Below are positions 11,281 to 23,347 of a stretch of 64,000 nucleotides of DNA, piece by piece. The DNA comes from Naematelia aurantialba (taxonomy: Eukaryota > Basidiomycota > Tremellomycetes > Tremellales > Naemateliaceae), in NCBI GenBank assembly GCA_021527695.1, contig JAKFAO010000010.1, positions 434,001 through 498,000 of the forward strand, read 5' to 3'. A program made the position numbers and the translations under genes. The notes beneath the pieces were generated by a model. It was not told the origin of the DNA, did no database searches, and saw only the letters and a program-made list of their open reading frames with translations. The first letter of the stretch is position 1; each line of letters opens with the position of its first letter.

Positions 11281-12987
11281 TCAGGCACAAAGGGCCTGCG
11301 CATCGTCCGGCTTGCTGATGGCTCCGCTCCGGACAAAAGTGAGCCCCTTGATCCATTCGAGATCTTCCCCAGCATACGTCACATCAGGAGTCACCTCGAT
11401 CTCGACGCCGTCCAACACTGTTCCGCCGTTGGCGATGATCCACCGTTTCTGCTGTGCGAGCAGATCGCGGCGACTGGTTTCTGGCGTGTCGGCCGGTGAG
11501 CCCGGCGCATTTTTCAGCGGAGAAAACTCTTCGGCGCGGTCCACCTCGAGCACACACAGCGACTTTGTAAAGGGGAAGACGTCAAAGACAAACTGCTCAA
11601 GTTTCATGCCGTTAGGCTCGTCCGGTTTGATCAGAGCCCCAGTCTCGAGATCGACCGTCTGGATCTTCTTCCGGGCAATGTGGAATGCCATCTTCTTCTC
11701 CAGTCCTTCGACGCTATCGAGGAAGGTCGTGGTGTAAAAGTGGTTGGCAATATTGGCTGCTCGGAAAGCCAGTTGGCCGTCCGCCGTCTGTTGAGCAGCC
11801 TTCTCTTTCGACAGCTCCGAGTATTCGACCACCGCGTACGCGTCGCCCTTCTTGGCAAGGACACCCACTTTCTCGCTCGGGATCATCTTGCGTACCACCT
11901 TGGCACCAGCCGCAGCGTGTCGTGCGATACAGCATCCAATGAAAACCGGGTCGGCGACACGCACGAGGCAGTTGTCGACGCAGTAGGCATGGATGTACTC
12001 GATCTTGTGTGCGCGGAGATCGGAGAGGACAGTGCGGGGCGATGAGGGGTGAAGAGGGCGACGGAGAGCGGCGTACAAACCGCCGTTACCGTCTGGCGCC
12101 ACGGAGACCGATGATGGGCTGGAAAGGAGGAGCTTTCCGTCGTTTGACAGAGCGGGGAGGACGCCTGCCCAGTTAGCGAGAAAAAATGCAAGCTAATGTT
12201 TAGACTCACCCTGCTCGAAGAAGATGACGTCGTCCGGGTTGAGGCCGAAGAACGCCTTTTCCTCAAAATACTTTTCCGTCTGACTGCGCGTAGGTCCGGA
12301 AGTCATCACATACCATCTGATGTGGACGTCGCCATCCCGCTTGCCGGTTGCCTGGGCAGCGACCCGCTCGAGACGCTTGATTCGCCCCGCTTGATATTCG
12401 AACAGCGTCAATCCAGAAGGCAGATGAATGTCGTACATGCCCTTTGGCAAATTTGAGCCGAGTCGAGATCCCTGTCCGCCAGACATGAGAAGCACTGCGA
12501 CTTCGTTGTCCGCAATAGCGTTGAGACCAACGCGTCGCCACTTGGCTTCGTCTTCTGGATTGTTCAGCACGCTGGCACATGCCGAGTCGGGCAAAGGAAG
12601 AACATCAGGCGGTGAGGGGGATGGTGTCCGCGAGTGTGCAATCATATTGCCGCCCGCGGCGAGCGAGTCGTCGAGACTGCGGTGCTCGGCTGGCGGGGTA
12701 ATGGCGCCGTCCGCTGCAACGGCATTGGTGTAGATCCTGTTGACGCGGTGAACGTCAATCCCGGCGAGTTGCTCGAGGAGGGTTGCCTGCTCTGATGGCG
12801 AGAGTTGATCGTAGAACGTGAACACTTGTGCTTGACCAGCAGCGGTGTATGTCTCTCGGAGGTGGGCGAGGAGAGCAGGATCGGGACCGGCACGGCTGGG
12901 CTGGGTTTGGGAAGCATGTGCGGGGACAGCCTGATGTGGGAGACCGTTGGGAAGATTGCTGTTGAGTCGGGCAGTCATGGTGGCCAT
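11281..12987 (-). CDS. UAP1: UDP-N-acetylglucosamine pyrophosphorylase
   Basis: It makes UDP-GlcNAc from UTP and GlcNAc-1-phosphate, the donor for chitin, N-glycans and GPI anchors, in the cytosol. After a variable N-terminus (MATMTARLNSNLP) comes a helical region with FTFYDQLSPSEQATLLEQL, then the nucleotide-binding signature LLMSGGQGSRLGSNLPKGMYD. WYVMTSGPTRSQTEKYFEE and the C-terminal part ALRRPLHPSSPRTVL, YIHAYCVDNCLVRVADP, AVVEYSEL and FNMKLEQFVFDVFPF-type motifs follow, all typical of eukaryotic UAP. Two exons are seen, split near 12166-12211 by one short intron after ..IFFEQG. The ATG at 12987 is preferred; an open frame runs upstream to about 13206 but has no family resemblance. It is divergent from the short-chain dehydrogenase gene. 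Confidence 0.93.
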
Positions 12988-13996
12988 GGTGTTGTGGAGT
13001 AGTTGGTAGTGCAAATCGGACAGGTGGGTTGGGGCAATGCAAGGTGTCGAACGTGATATAGATAGCAGCGACGCTCGGTTATCCAGGTCCTTTTGCGTGG
13101 TGTTCCGGCGATAACAAAGGAAGAGGGTGCAGCAATGCCAACAACAGGGCAACGGGTGGTGTTGGAAGGGGTGTATGGGTGAGATGGAAGGGGGGTTTGC
13201 GAGCACCGCTACGGGTGTGACGGTGATGTGGACGGTGGCTGTGATGGGTCCTCGGGTGGGGTTGATGGTGGCTAGGTTGCGGTGTGTTCTCGGCCTAGAG
13301 GTGAGCGGATGAGAACCTTGTCCTCCGAGGGGGGGGGGGGGGCAGCTGCGGCGAGCACGGGGGTCTGGGATGATCAGAGGCCACAGTCAGGTGGGCACGG
13401 CGGGGGGGGGAGCAGGCAAGGGAGGGGGAAGCGATGGCAGCAAGGAGAAGGAGGCAGCTGTGGGGCTGGAGGCTCTGGCGTTTAAAAGGAGGGCACAGCC
13501 AGCGTGGGGAGCCGGACAGCCAACGGGAGGGTTTGCGACCGGGTGTGCGGGCAAGGACGAGCCGCGTGGTGATCGAGTCTGAGTGTCCAGCCACTCGACG
13601 TTTGCTGGGGGTAAGAGTGAGTGAGATGTGTCTGGGGTGTTTGTGAGAGAGTGTTGGAGCAGCGGTGTACGAGGTGTTGTACAGATGAAGAGGAAGAAGA
13701 AGAAGAAGAAGAAGAAGAAGAAGAAGGGAGGATGCTGTGGTCTGTCCACTTTGTTTCATTTCAGGATTCACCCCCTCACACCGCCCGCTTTAGGAGGGGG
13801 GAAACCATTACGTAATGCCGCGAGGTCAGGGTATCATTCTCCGAGACACAGCTACGCACCGGAATCGGTGCGGGGCTGACAATGCCACGTCATTTGATAC
13901 CCCCACGTGGCGTCACACCCCTGAGCGGCGTCCTCTTTCTTTCCTCGTCGTCAATCAGGATGGTGGGTTACACCAATCGTCTCGGCGCAAGGGAGC
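12988..13996. promoter_or_regulatory. Divergent UAP1/SDR upstream region with G-tract and GAA microsatellite
   Basis: A G14-type tract lies at about 13329-13343, a second G9 run at about 13402, and a (GAA/AAG)n microsatellite at about 13683-13728. On the SDR side are ATTACGTAATG (about 13808), TGCCACGTCA (13883-13892) and CCACGTGGCGTCAC (about 13904). On the UAP1 sense strand the purine tracts are C/T runs. Lys- and Pro-rich frames across it are repeat translations, not genes. Confidence 0.5.
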
Positions 13997-15611
13997 ATGG
14001 CATCCAAGCTATGGCTGCTGCTGGCTCTTCCAATACTGCTACGCATCCTCCGTGTCAAGCCCAAACCCTCTCGGGAGACGGTCATCGCGCCCAAGGACGA
14101 GCGCGTCGTTCTTCTGGGTGCGAGCTCGGGCGTCGGTCGAGACCTCGCGCGTGCTTATGCTCGGCGGGGGGCGAGGATGTGGGTGGTGCTCGCTCTCTAG
14201 CTGCACATTACTGTAGCTCATGGCAGCGTAGATGTATCGTGGCTAGACGAGAAGACATGTTGCGAGCGGTCAAGGATGAATGTGTGGATCTGGGTCCGAG
14301 CGAAGATAGGATCCTGGTCGTGCCTGCAGACTTGACCAAGGCTGAAGACCTGGTCCATGTCCGCACAGAAGTTTCTAAAGGTCCGCTATCGCTCTCATCA
14401 GCCATGGCCCATGACCCACGGCCTTGCCGTCCTCTCTCGCTCCTCCCTCGCCATCACGTATGTATGGCAGTTCTGACAGCAGCTTAGCATGGGGCGGACT
14501 GGACACTTTGCATATCCTCGCCGGAGTGCCATCCACTACGACCTTACACGACCTGGCAGGGCTGTCCCTGTCTGACCCGACGTCTTCCATGCCAAGACGG
14601 ATGTTCAGCTCGTCGTCGTCCGTCCCCAGCGCAGCTTCCCAGCTTCCGAGCCTCACCGGGCTGGAAAACGTCGCAAGAGAAGCTAGAGGGTGTGCGGAAA
14701 TCAACTATGTCGGCACCGTCCTCTCCCTTGCGTGCTTCGTATGTCCACCTATCCTCGCTCCCTATTCCTTCATTCGCAATGAGAGGAGCCATCTGCTAAA
14801 GCGATAATGATAGCTCCCGCTGCTAGCGGCTTCGGCCTCGCCGGCTCTGCATCACCTCTCGTCTGTTGCAGCCGACGTGCCTGCGCCCGTCCGAACCATA
14901 TACTCGGCAACGAAAGCCGCCGCGCTCATGGCTGTCGAGAGCTGTCGGGTCGAGTGCGAGGGCTGCGGGGTCAGGTTTTTCTGTGCGTCACAAGGATCAT
15001 TCCACCTCTGACTCGGCTGCTCAACATCTGCCTACCTGTCCCCTCGACCTCTGCCTCGACCTCTGCCTACCTCTATGCCTCAACTCCCCCTCATCAGATG
15101 CGCCGTGGTAGTCACTGATACTCGGTTGCTGACACTGGACGCAGCGCTGTTGCCGGGAACAATCGATAACGGGTTCCGAAAGAAGACACATGTTTCGCAG
15201 ACGGGCGGGAGGGACGAGCTCACCATGCCTATCAAGCACAAGTGGGAGGGCCTGCTGCTGAAGCCTGAGACGGGTGTGTATGCGTCGTGTCTCTTGCGTC
15301 CAATGATTCTTGACGGCGAAATGAGACTCAATACTCAATACCCAATACTCAACACCCAATACCCATTATCAATGCTCAACTAACACCCTGTAGTGGTCGA
15401 CACGATCCTGCACCACCTCGCACTGAACCCCTCTCCGGCGCCCCTCATCCCATTCTACCCGTTCGCCCTGATTCCCAGCCTCTCGCAGCCCCCGAAAGCG
15501 CTGGTTCATCTGCCGTGGCAGTACCGCATGGCGTTCTGGATGCGGGATACGCCGCTTGGCTGGGGGTATCTGGAGAAGAATGCGAGGAGGAAGTATGGTC
15601 TTCCGCCGTGA
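13997..15611 (+). CDS. Membrane-anchored short-chain dehydrogenase/reductase
   Basis: This is an NAD(P)-dependent oxidoreductase of the classical SDR family, probably on the ER membrane. The N-terminus MASKLWLLLALPILLRILRV is a signal anchor. A Rossmann start follows (VVLLGASSGVGRDLARAYARRGA), then a basic ARRED motif that favours NADP, a DLTKAEDL acidic position, WGGLDTLHILAGV, and the catalytic HHLSS serine with TIYSATKAA (YxxxK). The C-terminal part (WEGLLLKPETVVDTILHHL and PFYPFALIPSL) resembles 11-beta-HSD1/DHRS7-like enzymes or 3-ketosphinganine reductase. At least five introns are present; the 120-base one at 15274-15393 holds AATACCC repeats, and another near 15040 holds CTCGACCTCTGC repeats. 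The substrate cannot be told from sequence. Stop TGA at 15609-15611. Confidence 0.85.
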
Positions 15612-16500
15612 TCAGAGTAGGCGCGTGCATGGCTTAGTGGGTGCTCGTGCCGCATGGTGCGGGAGGTGTGACCTGCAACCACAAACTGCAACCACAAACT
15701 TGGTTGCAGGTCGCATGGCGACTGATCGACTTGTATATTTGGGTCATTGGGTCATTGGGGAATGAAGCAAGAGTATGCATTCGGGTAGTTAGGCATCAGT
15801 GTGGATAGCGTTAGGCATCAGCATGAATATGGGTCGTTGAGCATGTATGGTATGGGTCTTGTACGTCAACTCTGCACGCCTCAACACTGACGAGGTGCGG
15901 AGAAACAAGCGGTGGCGGCAGGTGTCCACATGATCCCAGCATCGCTGGACCACACTGTACATGAACATTTCGGGCAGCTACAACGAGGTCTGAAGGGAGC
16001 GGCGACCGAAAAGGGGAGCGAAACAAAACAGGAAAGCCAAGCAAGAAAAAGAGACGCGCACAAGAGGCCAGAACGCACACGGGTGGTAACGGTTGGTAAT
16101 GGGGGTAACGGGGGACGGGGGGTAGGTACCTTTACAATCGCGACAAATACACAGACACTGTACGGACACAATACACGGACACAACACTTAGCTGTACACT
16201 TTTACTCGGACTGTACACCGTCTACCGTTCGTCCAGGGTGCACCACCATCCTGCAGCCGGCCACTTCGTCGTCCTCCGCTATAGAAAGGGTTGGTAATTG
16301 GCGAGGGGGTCAGTTGTATCCTTTATACGGCCACCGTTGACCGTCCACCACTTTCGTCTACCGCATACCGGTTCCCGTCCACCGTCCACCGTCCACCGTC
16401 CACTGTCGTCTACGGTCTACCGTTCCCGTTCCCGTCCACCGTCATGTATCGCTACCACCGTCTAATTCACGCTCGACGTCTTGACGCCTCCGCGCCGCCG
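15612..16500. other. Convergent intergenic region with small direct repeats
   Basis: It contains a CTGCAACCACAAA direct repeat with an inverted partner (TTGGTTGCAGG, about 15672-15712) that could form a hairpin, a GGGTCATT doublet, and at about 16375-16440 an (ACCGTCC)n heptamer run. No gene is seen. Confidence 0.5.
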
Positions 16501-18991
16501 TCATGGCTTCCAGTACCACACGGGCCCGTTCGGCGAGTGTTCCTCTTTGAGCGCGTCTGTCCAGACGCCGAAGAAGCCCCTCCGCGACCCGCGGCCGCCG
16601 ACCTGCACCCCCTCGAGGCGCCACCGGTCCTCCCCGCTGTAGCGGATGATCAGCGTCCACCTGACCTGCGGCGGGTGGTCCGCCGTCAGCCGCACTGCGC
16701 CGCGCACAAAGCTCGCCGGGCTCTGAGACGGGTAGGTGACCCCGCCGTGCTGCTGCACCGAGGAGCCGCGGAAGTATATCGGCGGAAGGAGGTCAGAGGT
16801 CGGCAGAGAGGTCGTGACGGCCGGAAGGCCGTCTGCACCTTGTCCCGGTGACCCGCCGCCGCCACTACCACCACCACTAACAGTACCGCTGCTCGTGCTG
16901 CTGCTACTGCCACTGTGGAGAGGGCCGAGGCTGTCGTCGTGCGGCGCGCCGTCCACCGTCAAGTGGAGGCGCATCAGGTCGCCGACCGCTTCGGCGTAGC
17001 GGGACAGGTCGAGCTGATTCATCGAGCGTCGGAATTGTACCAGGCGGGGCTCGTTTAGTGCGATCCAGTCCGAGTAGCTGCGATGTCAGCCATATATACT
17101 CAAATGAGGTAAGTGGGAATTGTGGACACTACAGACTCGCAAGGGACATCGTGATCACATGTAAATTAAGGCAGTAAGGAATAACCTCCGCGAGGATATC
17201 GCGTCGAGGCACCAGGTGAGGCATTCTGGCATGGGCGAGGCATCCAGGCGAGTATCCCGGCAAATGCGCAGGCAAGGCAGAAACTCACTCCAAGAATGCG
17301 TATGACCCGCACCACGCGCCCCCTACACCCGCCCAATCCCATACCTCCCCCGGGGCTAGGCCTGCAGGCCGACGAAGATCGTTGAACCCCCATCCGCGGA
17401 CCGGCTCGAGGCCGTACGAGTAGATGGGCAATACCGCGTGGCGCCAGCTTTCTTCACCCATCGCGAGCACGTCTTTGGCGTTTGCCACTGCGCTAAGTCA
17501 GCGGCTCGTCTCTCCTTTCTCCTCTTTCCTCTTTCTCTCTGCTCTTTGCCTCCTCGCCTTTGCCTCTTTGCTTTTGCGTTTCGATGTAGATGAAGACTGG
17601 AGATACAAGCAGCTATGCAATGCAGGAGAGCAGAGAGCAGAGAGCAGGACACAGGAACAGGAAGCCCCACGAGCAGGCAACTCACTCATCACACTGCCGA
17701 TAGCGTCCAGCAACGTCCAATCTACTTTACCGTCCGGCGTGAACGGGCCCCAGTCGTTCCGTGCCTGAAAGTTGCTCTGGCTGTACACGACCTCACGGAG
17801 GTAGCCCCGGTGCTGGCGGTGCGCAACCTCGTCGTGGTTGAAATCGGGCGGCAGCAGCAGGTGCAGCCGCGAGAGGTCGGGGTGCACCACTTCGCGGTGG
17901 GTGCGGCGGTTGGGGTTGCCCGGCTGGCCGCGGAGCGGGCGGAGGAGGGAGCGCGTCTCGCGCGTCGAGAGGTTGTAGTAGATGTGTTTGAAGGCGTCGG
18001 AGCGCAGGATCGTCTCGAGCAGCGGCCCGTTCAGGGTCGCGTCCTTGGCGAAGCCGGACGGCGACGAAGCGCGCCATCCTCGTCGCGGGTGGCGCGAGGC
18101 AGACGCCGACGGGGCCACGGACGACGACGACGAGGACGACGGGAGCGGGGCCGACGGAGCGGTGGCTGTACCGAACACCGAGATGGCGGTCGCCTTGGCG
18201 CTGGCGGTGCTGGGATCTGGCAGGGGGCAGGCCGGAAGGTCGAGGTAGAGCGACATGAGCGTCGACACGATCGTCTCGAGGTGGTTCCCCAGCTCTTCGT
18301 ATCGCTCCTTGGGCCACTCCTGGAACACCCTCCTGACAAACTCGCGATCTTGCACCTGCTTCTTGTAGTCGATTTCCCAACGTCCCGGCTCGGGCGCGGT
18401 CGCCGGCGCCCACGCTCCACCTCTTCCACCTCCCAGCCCAGCTCGCTCGCCCCCCTCCCCCGACAGCGCGTCTCCTTCTCGCTCACCCAAGACGTCCGGT
18501 CCGCCTGTCGTAGGTACCGGGTCAAAGGCACTGGAGCGGTGGGAATCGCGCTGTCGAGGCGCGGGGTACGCGCCGGCGTGCTTGGGGTCGTCAAACACCT
18601 GGAGATGGATGTCCCGCCAGAGCGCCTGGTCGGGGTTCTCATAGATGAACGACCTGAGCTCCCGGCACGTCTTGGCCGCCCTGGACAGCGCGGCCAGGTC
18701 GTCTACCCCGGAATCATACAACACGCGGTGCATGATCTCCGGCGGTGTCGACAGCAGCCGCGAGCGCGAGCAGGGCGACTGCGATGGCGATTGCGATGGC
18801 GGTGTCACAGGACTGAGATTTACCGATGACGCCGACAGGGACGACAGCTCCGACCGCGGCGACCCCGAACACTCGTCGCTCGACACTCCCGTTGTCGCCG
18901 TCGTCGGCGTCATTGAATCGAGTCGAGAGGAAAGCTTGTCCCCCATGTCGCTTACGCACACCATCCGGGGGCTGATGGCTGTCGCTGTCAT
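16501..18991 (-). CDS. F-box domain protein, otherwise uncharacterised
   Basis: The product (roughly 700 residues) starts with a Ser/Thr/Pro-rich leader, then STPPEIMHRVLYDSG..LAALSRAAKTCRELRSFIYENPDQALWRDIHL at about residues 80-130, a good F-box for recruitment to an SCF ubiquitin ligase. Next are a poorly conserved linker (Gly/Ser-rich), EIDYKKQVQDREFVRRVF, and a long C-terminal region with YSQSNFQARNDWGPFTPDGK and WTLLDAIGSVM. After short exons (SWRHAVLPIYSYGLEPVRGW near 17400) it ends in LRLHLTVDGAPHD, a Ser/Gly run, and a final domain closing GFFGVWTDALKEE..VWYWKP. No WD40 or LRR repeat is visible, so the substrate-binding part is of unknown type. A long antisense frame over the first exon is a GC shadow. 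Confidence 0.8.
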
Positions 18992-19361
18992 TCCAACTGA
19001 AAACCCAAGGCAACGGGGCGACAGATGTCAAAGGTGATCTGCAGGCCGAGGTAGAGATACCATCGACGGAGTCCAGCCTAATCTCCGCGTTCCCCTGCAC
19101 AAGTCGCTCAGTGTGATACTACTCTACTCTTAGTGCATGCATCTCATTCCTCGACGCTCTTCCCAGTCTACTCCTCTACCTACGGCTTGGCACAGCGCGC
19201 AAAGGATAGCCGCGGCCAGACGGACAAGCGTCCCTCCCTCCAAGGTCGTCTGATACGCCATACATCCGGCTAATAACTACAGGGGACAAATCAAGGACCA
19301 TATCTGTCAGCCCCAGAGTCGCCTTTGCGTTCCTCAGTGTCTCTATCCACCCCGGAAGGGT
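18992..19361. other. Intergenic, F-box gene promoter and TFIIB 3' flank
   Basis: This is 370 bases with no reading frame or repeat that I can support. It must contain the F-box gene promoter because both flanking genes run on the minus strand. Confidence 0.4.
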
Positions 19362-20747
19362 CTACTCTCCGTCCGGCTTCGGCGTCCCATTGCCGTTGGG
19401 TTTCGGCGTACCGGCCCGAGACGACTCGTTCACCCTCCCGAGCTGACTGAGAGCGTTGTAGCCATTCGGATACTGCGTTTTCTGCAAAACGTCAGCCAGA
19501 GCAACAGTGATAAACACTTCCAACATACCCATTCTGGCCGAATCACCTCATCCAGAGTCGCAGCCAGGTTCTTACAGATGCTTTGACCGCGTCAGCTCTC
19601 ACTCTAAAACGCGACACAAGACACTAACAGCTTGAAAGTCGACTCGGACACCTCGGCGATCCTGGCAATCTCCTTGGACTGGATGTTGCTCTCGAAAAGG
19701 ATGCAGGAGAACCACAGGACGCCCGCAGCGATCGAGATCGGGCTCCGTCCGGCGACGCCGTTTCTGCTCTCGCCGCGCGCAGCCACGAATTTGGCGGCAT
19801 TATAGATGGCATTGCCGATGTCGAGAAAGTTGGTATATCTCGCCAGCTGGCCTTCTACCGTGTCGCTCGTGCTGCTCGCGCCCATTGTGCCTTTATCTGC
19901 GCCGCCAATCTGCTCATGCGCCAGTGCCGATTTCAGATGCAGGAACGTCTGGCCCAACTCCTTCTTCGAGACTTTAACCACTTTAAGCACCTCGTTGAAG
20001 CTCCTCGTAGCGCTTGTCCCTCGGGTGGCGAAAATGATACATGCAGCAATGAGAGCGGCATCGTTCTTGCCCTTGATCACTCTCCGCTCATCGGCGAGCT
20101 TGTACACATGCTGTGCTCTCTGCACAATGTTGCGAGGGATGTTCATAACCTCGCATTTTTCGGCGATGCGCTGGAAAGCGGCGGAGAGAGCGACAAGGTT
20201 GGTCTTGCCGTTGGTCTGGCTGTTGGCCCGCGCCTGGGCTCGCTGCAGATCTCGAGCGATGCCAGTACGACCATCCTGCGAGCTGATCTTGGTGTCGAGC
20301 TGACTGCCAAGAAGGGGATTTGCGGCGTCTCCCACACGCGACGGATCGTCTCCATTCTCGTCACCTGCAAATGTACGCCCTACGAAGGTCAACAAGTTGT
20401 ACGAGTAACATCAGCATCATATTCACATTCGCTCCTGGTATCAACGATTCTGTCTCCAAGAATGGTGCCACAGTCTCCACAGACGAGATCGCCTTTGGAG
20501 TATTCCTCTATAATATTTGGGGGGTCGCTGCGACAGTTTGGACAGATTTGGCGGACATTGAGGTTGGGAGCAACGGCTTGGCCGTATTTTGGCTGTGATC
20601 ATAATGTGCCGCAAAGCAGGTGAGTTGGGAAGAGAGAAGGCGTGGGAGGGGCGAGAAAGAGGAGATATACGTCTTTAGCATCATGCCTCGGCTGCTGACT
20701 CATCAACCTACCCCTGGAGGCTTGGGCCCAGCGATTCCTGCAATCAT
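19362..20747 (-). CDS. SUA7: General transcription factor TFIIB
   Basis: TFIIB bridges TBP at the promoter and RNA polymerase II and sets the start site. A short first exon encodes MIAGIAGPKPPG (20747 down to about 20712) and is joined to PKYGQAVAPNLNVRQICPNC, giving a zinc ribbon CPNC..DLVCGDCG. The next join yields [25 protein letters not shown], which matches the B-reader/linker of human TFIIB closely. Two cyclin repeats follow (LVALSAAFQRIAEKCEVMNIPRNIVQRAQ; LARYTNFLDIGNAIYNAAKFV..GRSPISIAAGVLWF). Small 3' exons give ICKNLAATLDEVIRPEW and a tail with two TPKPNG/D units ending at TAG 19362-19364. It is divergent from EAF3. Confidence 0.95.
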
Positions 20748-21896
20748 GCTAGGTTTTGCTCGTCTCGCGATGCACCTGCACTAGTGCCTGCAGCGCCGTA
20801 TCGCTACCGTGTTGAACGGTTGACTGACTGACGAGTCGCGATATCTTTGTGGGGACAGAGGGAAACAGGGAAGATAAGGGAAGGAAGGGAGACCTGTGTC
20901 AGCAGACTGCTCTGAACATCCTCACGACGCCGAAGGATCCCAAGCATCCAAGTGTCTAGATATACAGTGGCCGAAGCGGAGCATCATATCATCCTTGCAT
21001 TGCCCCGCATGCCTTTCGTGACCTCGACCAACAAGCAGCTTGTTGCGCACTCCAGCCCCGTCGCCACCTATCTCTGTCTTCTGCGTTCGCGACGGTCGAG
21101 GATCAGACCCCTCAGGGAGAATGCGACTCACTCGATATCCGATCCACCCCAAGTTCCAGACTTCGTCGTCTTTTGCAGCTCTGCAACAAGAATCTGAAAA
21201 TCGGGTACGAGGGGGGATGGAAGTCGACACAGAGGAAACGAAAACAGACGAGGGATGAAAGAAAAGGAAGAAAGAAACAGACGAGCGGAACTAAATTCTC
21301 TCGAGGACGCCAACACATGATAAGAATCTATTCGATCCCCCCTCGATGGCCTGGTTTATCCAGAAACAGCGCGCCCTGTGGTGTTATGTATACGTTGTAT
21401 TACTCGTCGCTCCTTCTCGCAACTACTCACGCCGCTCACGCAGGTGCGCGAAACGTACTGACAACCGCTCATCATATACTGATGTCAAGCTAGAGCGACC
21501 CTGAAACGCTCGCCGGGTGGATATACCGAGAAGCAGTCTACACTGCCCGCGCGCGTCGTCACCAGGCCATCCGATCGAGGGGTATAAACTAGTCGAACCT
21601 GCCCATATTGCCGTTCTGCGCGTCAAACCATCCCACTAGGACAAGGAGACGGCACGCTTTGTCCGAAAGCAGTTTGGAGCTCCTACGTTGTGTGTAGCCC
21701 GCGCGAATCGCCCGTGAGTGTCCAAGACTGCTACCCGATTCCCACATGTATGCCAGCATCCATAATCGCTAATTCCTCTCCCGCTTCCTCCTCCCGCACG
21801 CGCACACTATGCTCATGCTACTCTCACAGGAATACCGCCCATCCTCTGCCCATCATTCTTGCCGCTGCCCCCCGCCATACCCCGGCAGTCGCCGAC
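20748..21896. promoter_or_regulatory. Divergent TFIIB/EAF3 upstream region
   Basis: About 1.15 kb without a believable gene. It contains short GA-rich stretches (about 21225-21290) and pyrimidine-rich sequence just before the EAF3 ATG. The frame stays open upstream of that ATG to about 21690 but reads as Pro/Ser/Arg sequence without family resemblance. Confidence 0.4.
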
Positions 21897-23347
21897 ATGA
21901 CCCAGCCCATGAACCAATTCATGACCGACGAGTATGTCCTTGCATACCACGGTCCACTGCTATACGAGGCCCGCGTGAGTCGTCTTGCATCCTTCCCGCA
22001 ACCGCACGGCAGCTTTTGGCCAAGTTTGGCGCCGATCGACGCGGGATGTCATGATCTGTGCTGACGGATATGATTTTCTGTCTTTGCCGCCCACCTGCGC
22101 ATCCCAAAACTTGTGCTCTATCGCAACCCAAAAACCGTGCCTCCACCTTGTTTCACTCGATCCTTCCTCTGCCATGCCTTTGGAAACTATACAGATCCTT
22201 CTCGCTGAGAACTGGACCGAGTCAACAACACTGCTTGGAACAACTGGACCACACTACTTTATCCACTACAAGGGCTGGAAGCAAACGTAAGTCTCCTCTC
22301 CCTCAAGCCCATTTACCCGTTCCGATGGTTACCCCTGAAGACTAGTATGCTAACACTTCCGGTGTAGGTGGGACGAATGGGTTCCAGAACAGCGACTGCT
22401 CAAGCTGAATGAGCAAGGATTCGCCAAGCGGCGCCAGCTCATCGAGCAACAGACAAAGAAGACTCGTCCACCCGGCGGCGACTCGCCATCAACGTCCGCC
22501 ACCAAGGGCAAGGAGAAGGGCGTGCCTGGCAAGAAGGGCGAAGCAGCAGGGAAAAAGCGTGTGCGAGATTCTGGCGTCGACACCGAGGCAGAATACCTCA
22601 AACGGCCAGAAGTGAAGATTGTCATTCCGGATGTTTTGAAATTGCAGTTGGTAGATGACTGGGAGAACGTCACCAAGAACAACCAAGTGAGTTGCTCTCC
22701 GTCTCGTCCAGAACTGCGCACTGCAGGCACAAGAATTCATGGCTTGTAGCTCGTCACGTTGCCTCGGAGACCAAACGTTCGAGAGCTGCTTGAAGAATAC
22801 CGGAATTACGTAAACGATACCAAGAAAGATCGCACACCGTCAGTCACATCCGCACAGTTGACCGAGTCAATACTCACTCCACCTTGACAGGCGAGCGACC
22901 GCTCTGCTGTCCGAGATCATATCGGGTATCACGTTGTACTTTGACAAAGCACTCGGTAACAACCTGCTGTACCGGTTCGAGCGCGCACAATACGTGGAGC
23001 AGAAACGCGCCAATACCGACAAGGCGATGAGCGAGATCTACGGAGCAGAACATCTCTTACGGTTGTTCGGTAAGCACCGGATTTCATTCCTGACGCCCAA
23101 GCGGCAGCTGATCATGGTATGCAGTCAACTTTGGGCCTTTCATCGCGTACACCAATATCGACACCGAGTCGCTCAACATACTCCGAGAATACATAAACGA
23201 CATAATGAAGTCAGCTACCGACACCTGAGACAGTACGGCTCGTGAGCTGACGCAATGGACAGGTGGATGATCAAGGAGCAGAAACGGCTGTTTGTCAAAG
23301 AGTACGAGACGACGACGACACAGTATCAGAACCTGTCGCGGACATAG
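21897..23347 (+). CDS. EAF3: MRG-family chromodomain protein, Eaf3/MRG15 (NuA4 and Rpd3S subunit)
   Basis: It reads methylated H3K36 and helps direct histone acetylation and deacetylation over transcribed genes in the nucleus. Exons join to give MTQPMNQFMTDEYVLAYHGPLLYEA, ILLAENW..HYFIHYKGWKQT and WDEWVPEQRLLKL, a chromo-barrel with its aromatic residues. A Lys-rich linker (KGKEKGVPGKKGEAAGKKRVR) follows, then the MRG domain: VKIVIPDVLKLQLVDDWENVTKNNQ, LVTLPRRPNVRELLEEYRNYV, GITLYFDKALGNNLLYRFERAQYVE, YGAEHLLRLF, VNFGPFIAYTNIDTESLNILREYINDIMKW, ending FVKEYETTTTQYQNLSRT. The introns are about 50-90 bases. The first conserved residue follows the ATG at 21897, which decides the start. Confidence 0.93.

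Noticed and set aside
15672..15712. Structured RNA or terminator hairpin from the TTGCAGG/CCTGCAA inverted repeat
   Set aside because: A short imperfect stem in a gene 3' flank; not enough to call an RNA gene or terminator.
17615..18829. 404-codon + strand frame
   Set aside because: Antisense shadow of the F-box gene's large exon; Arg/Gly-rich with no motif.
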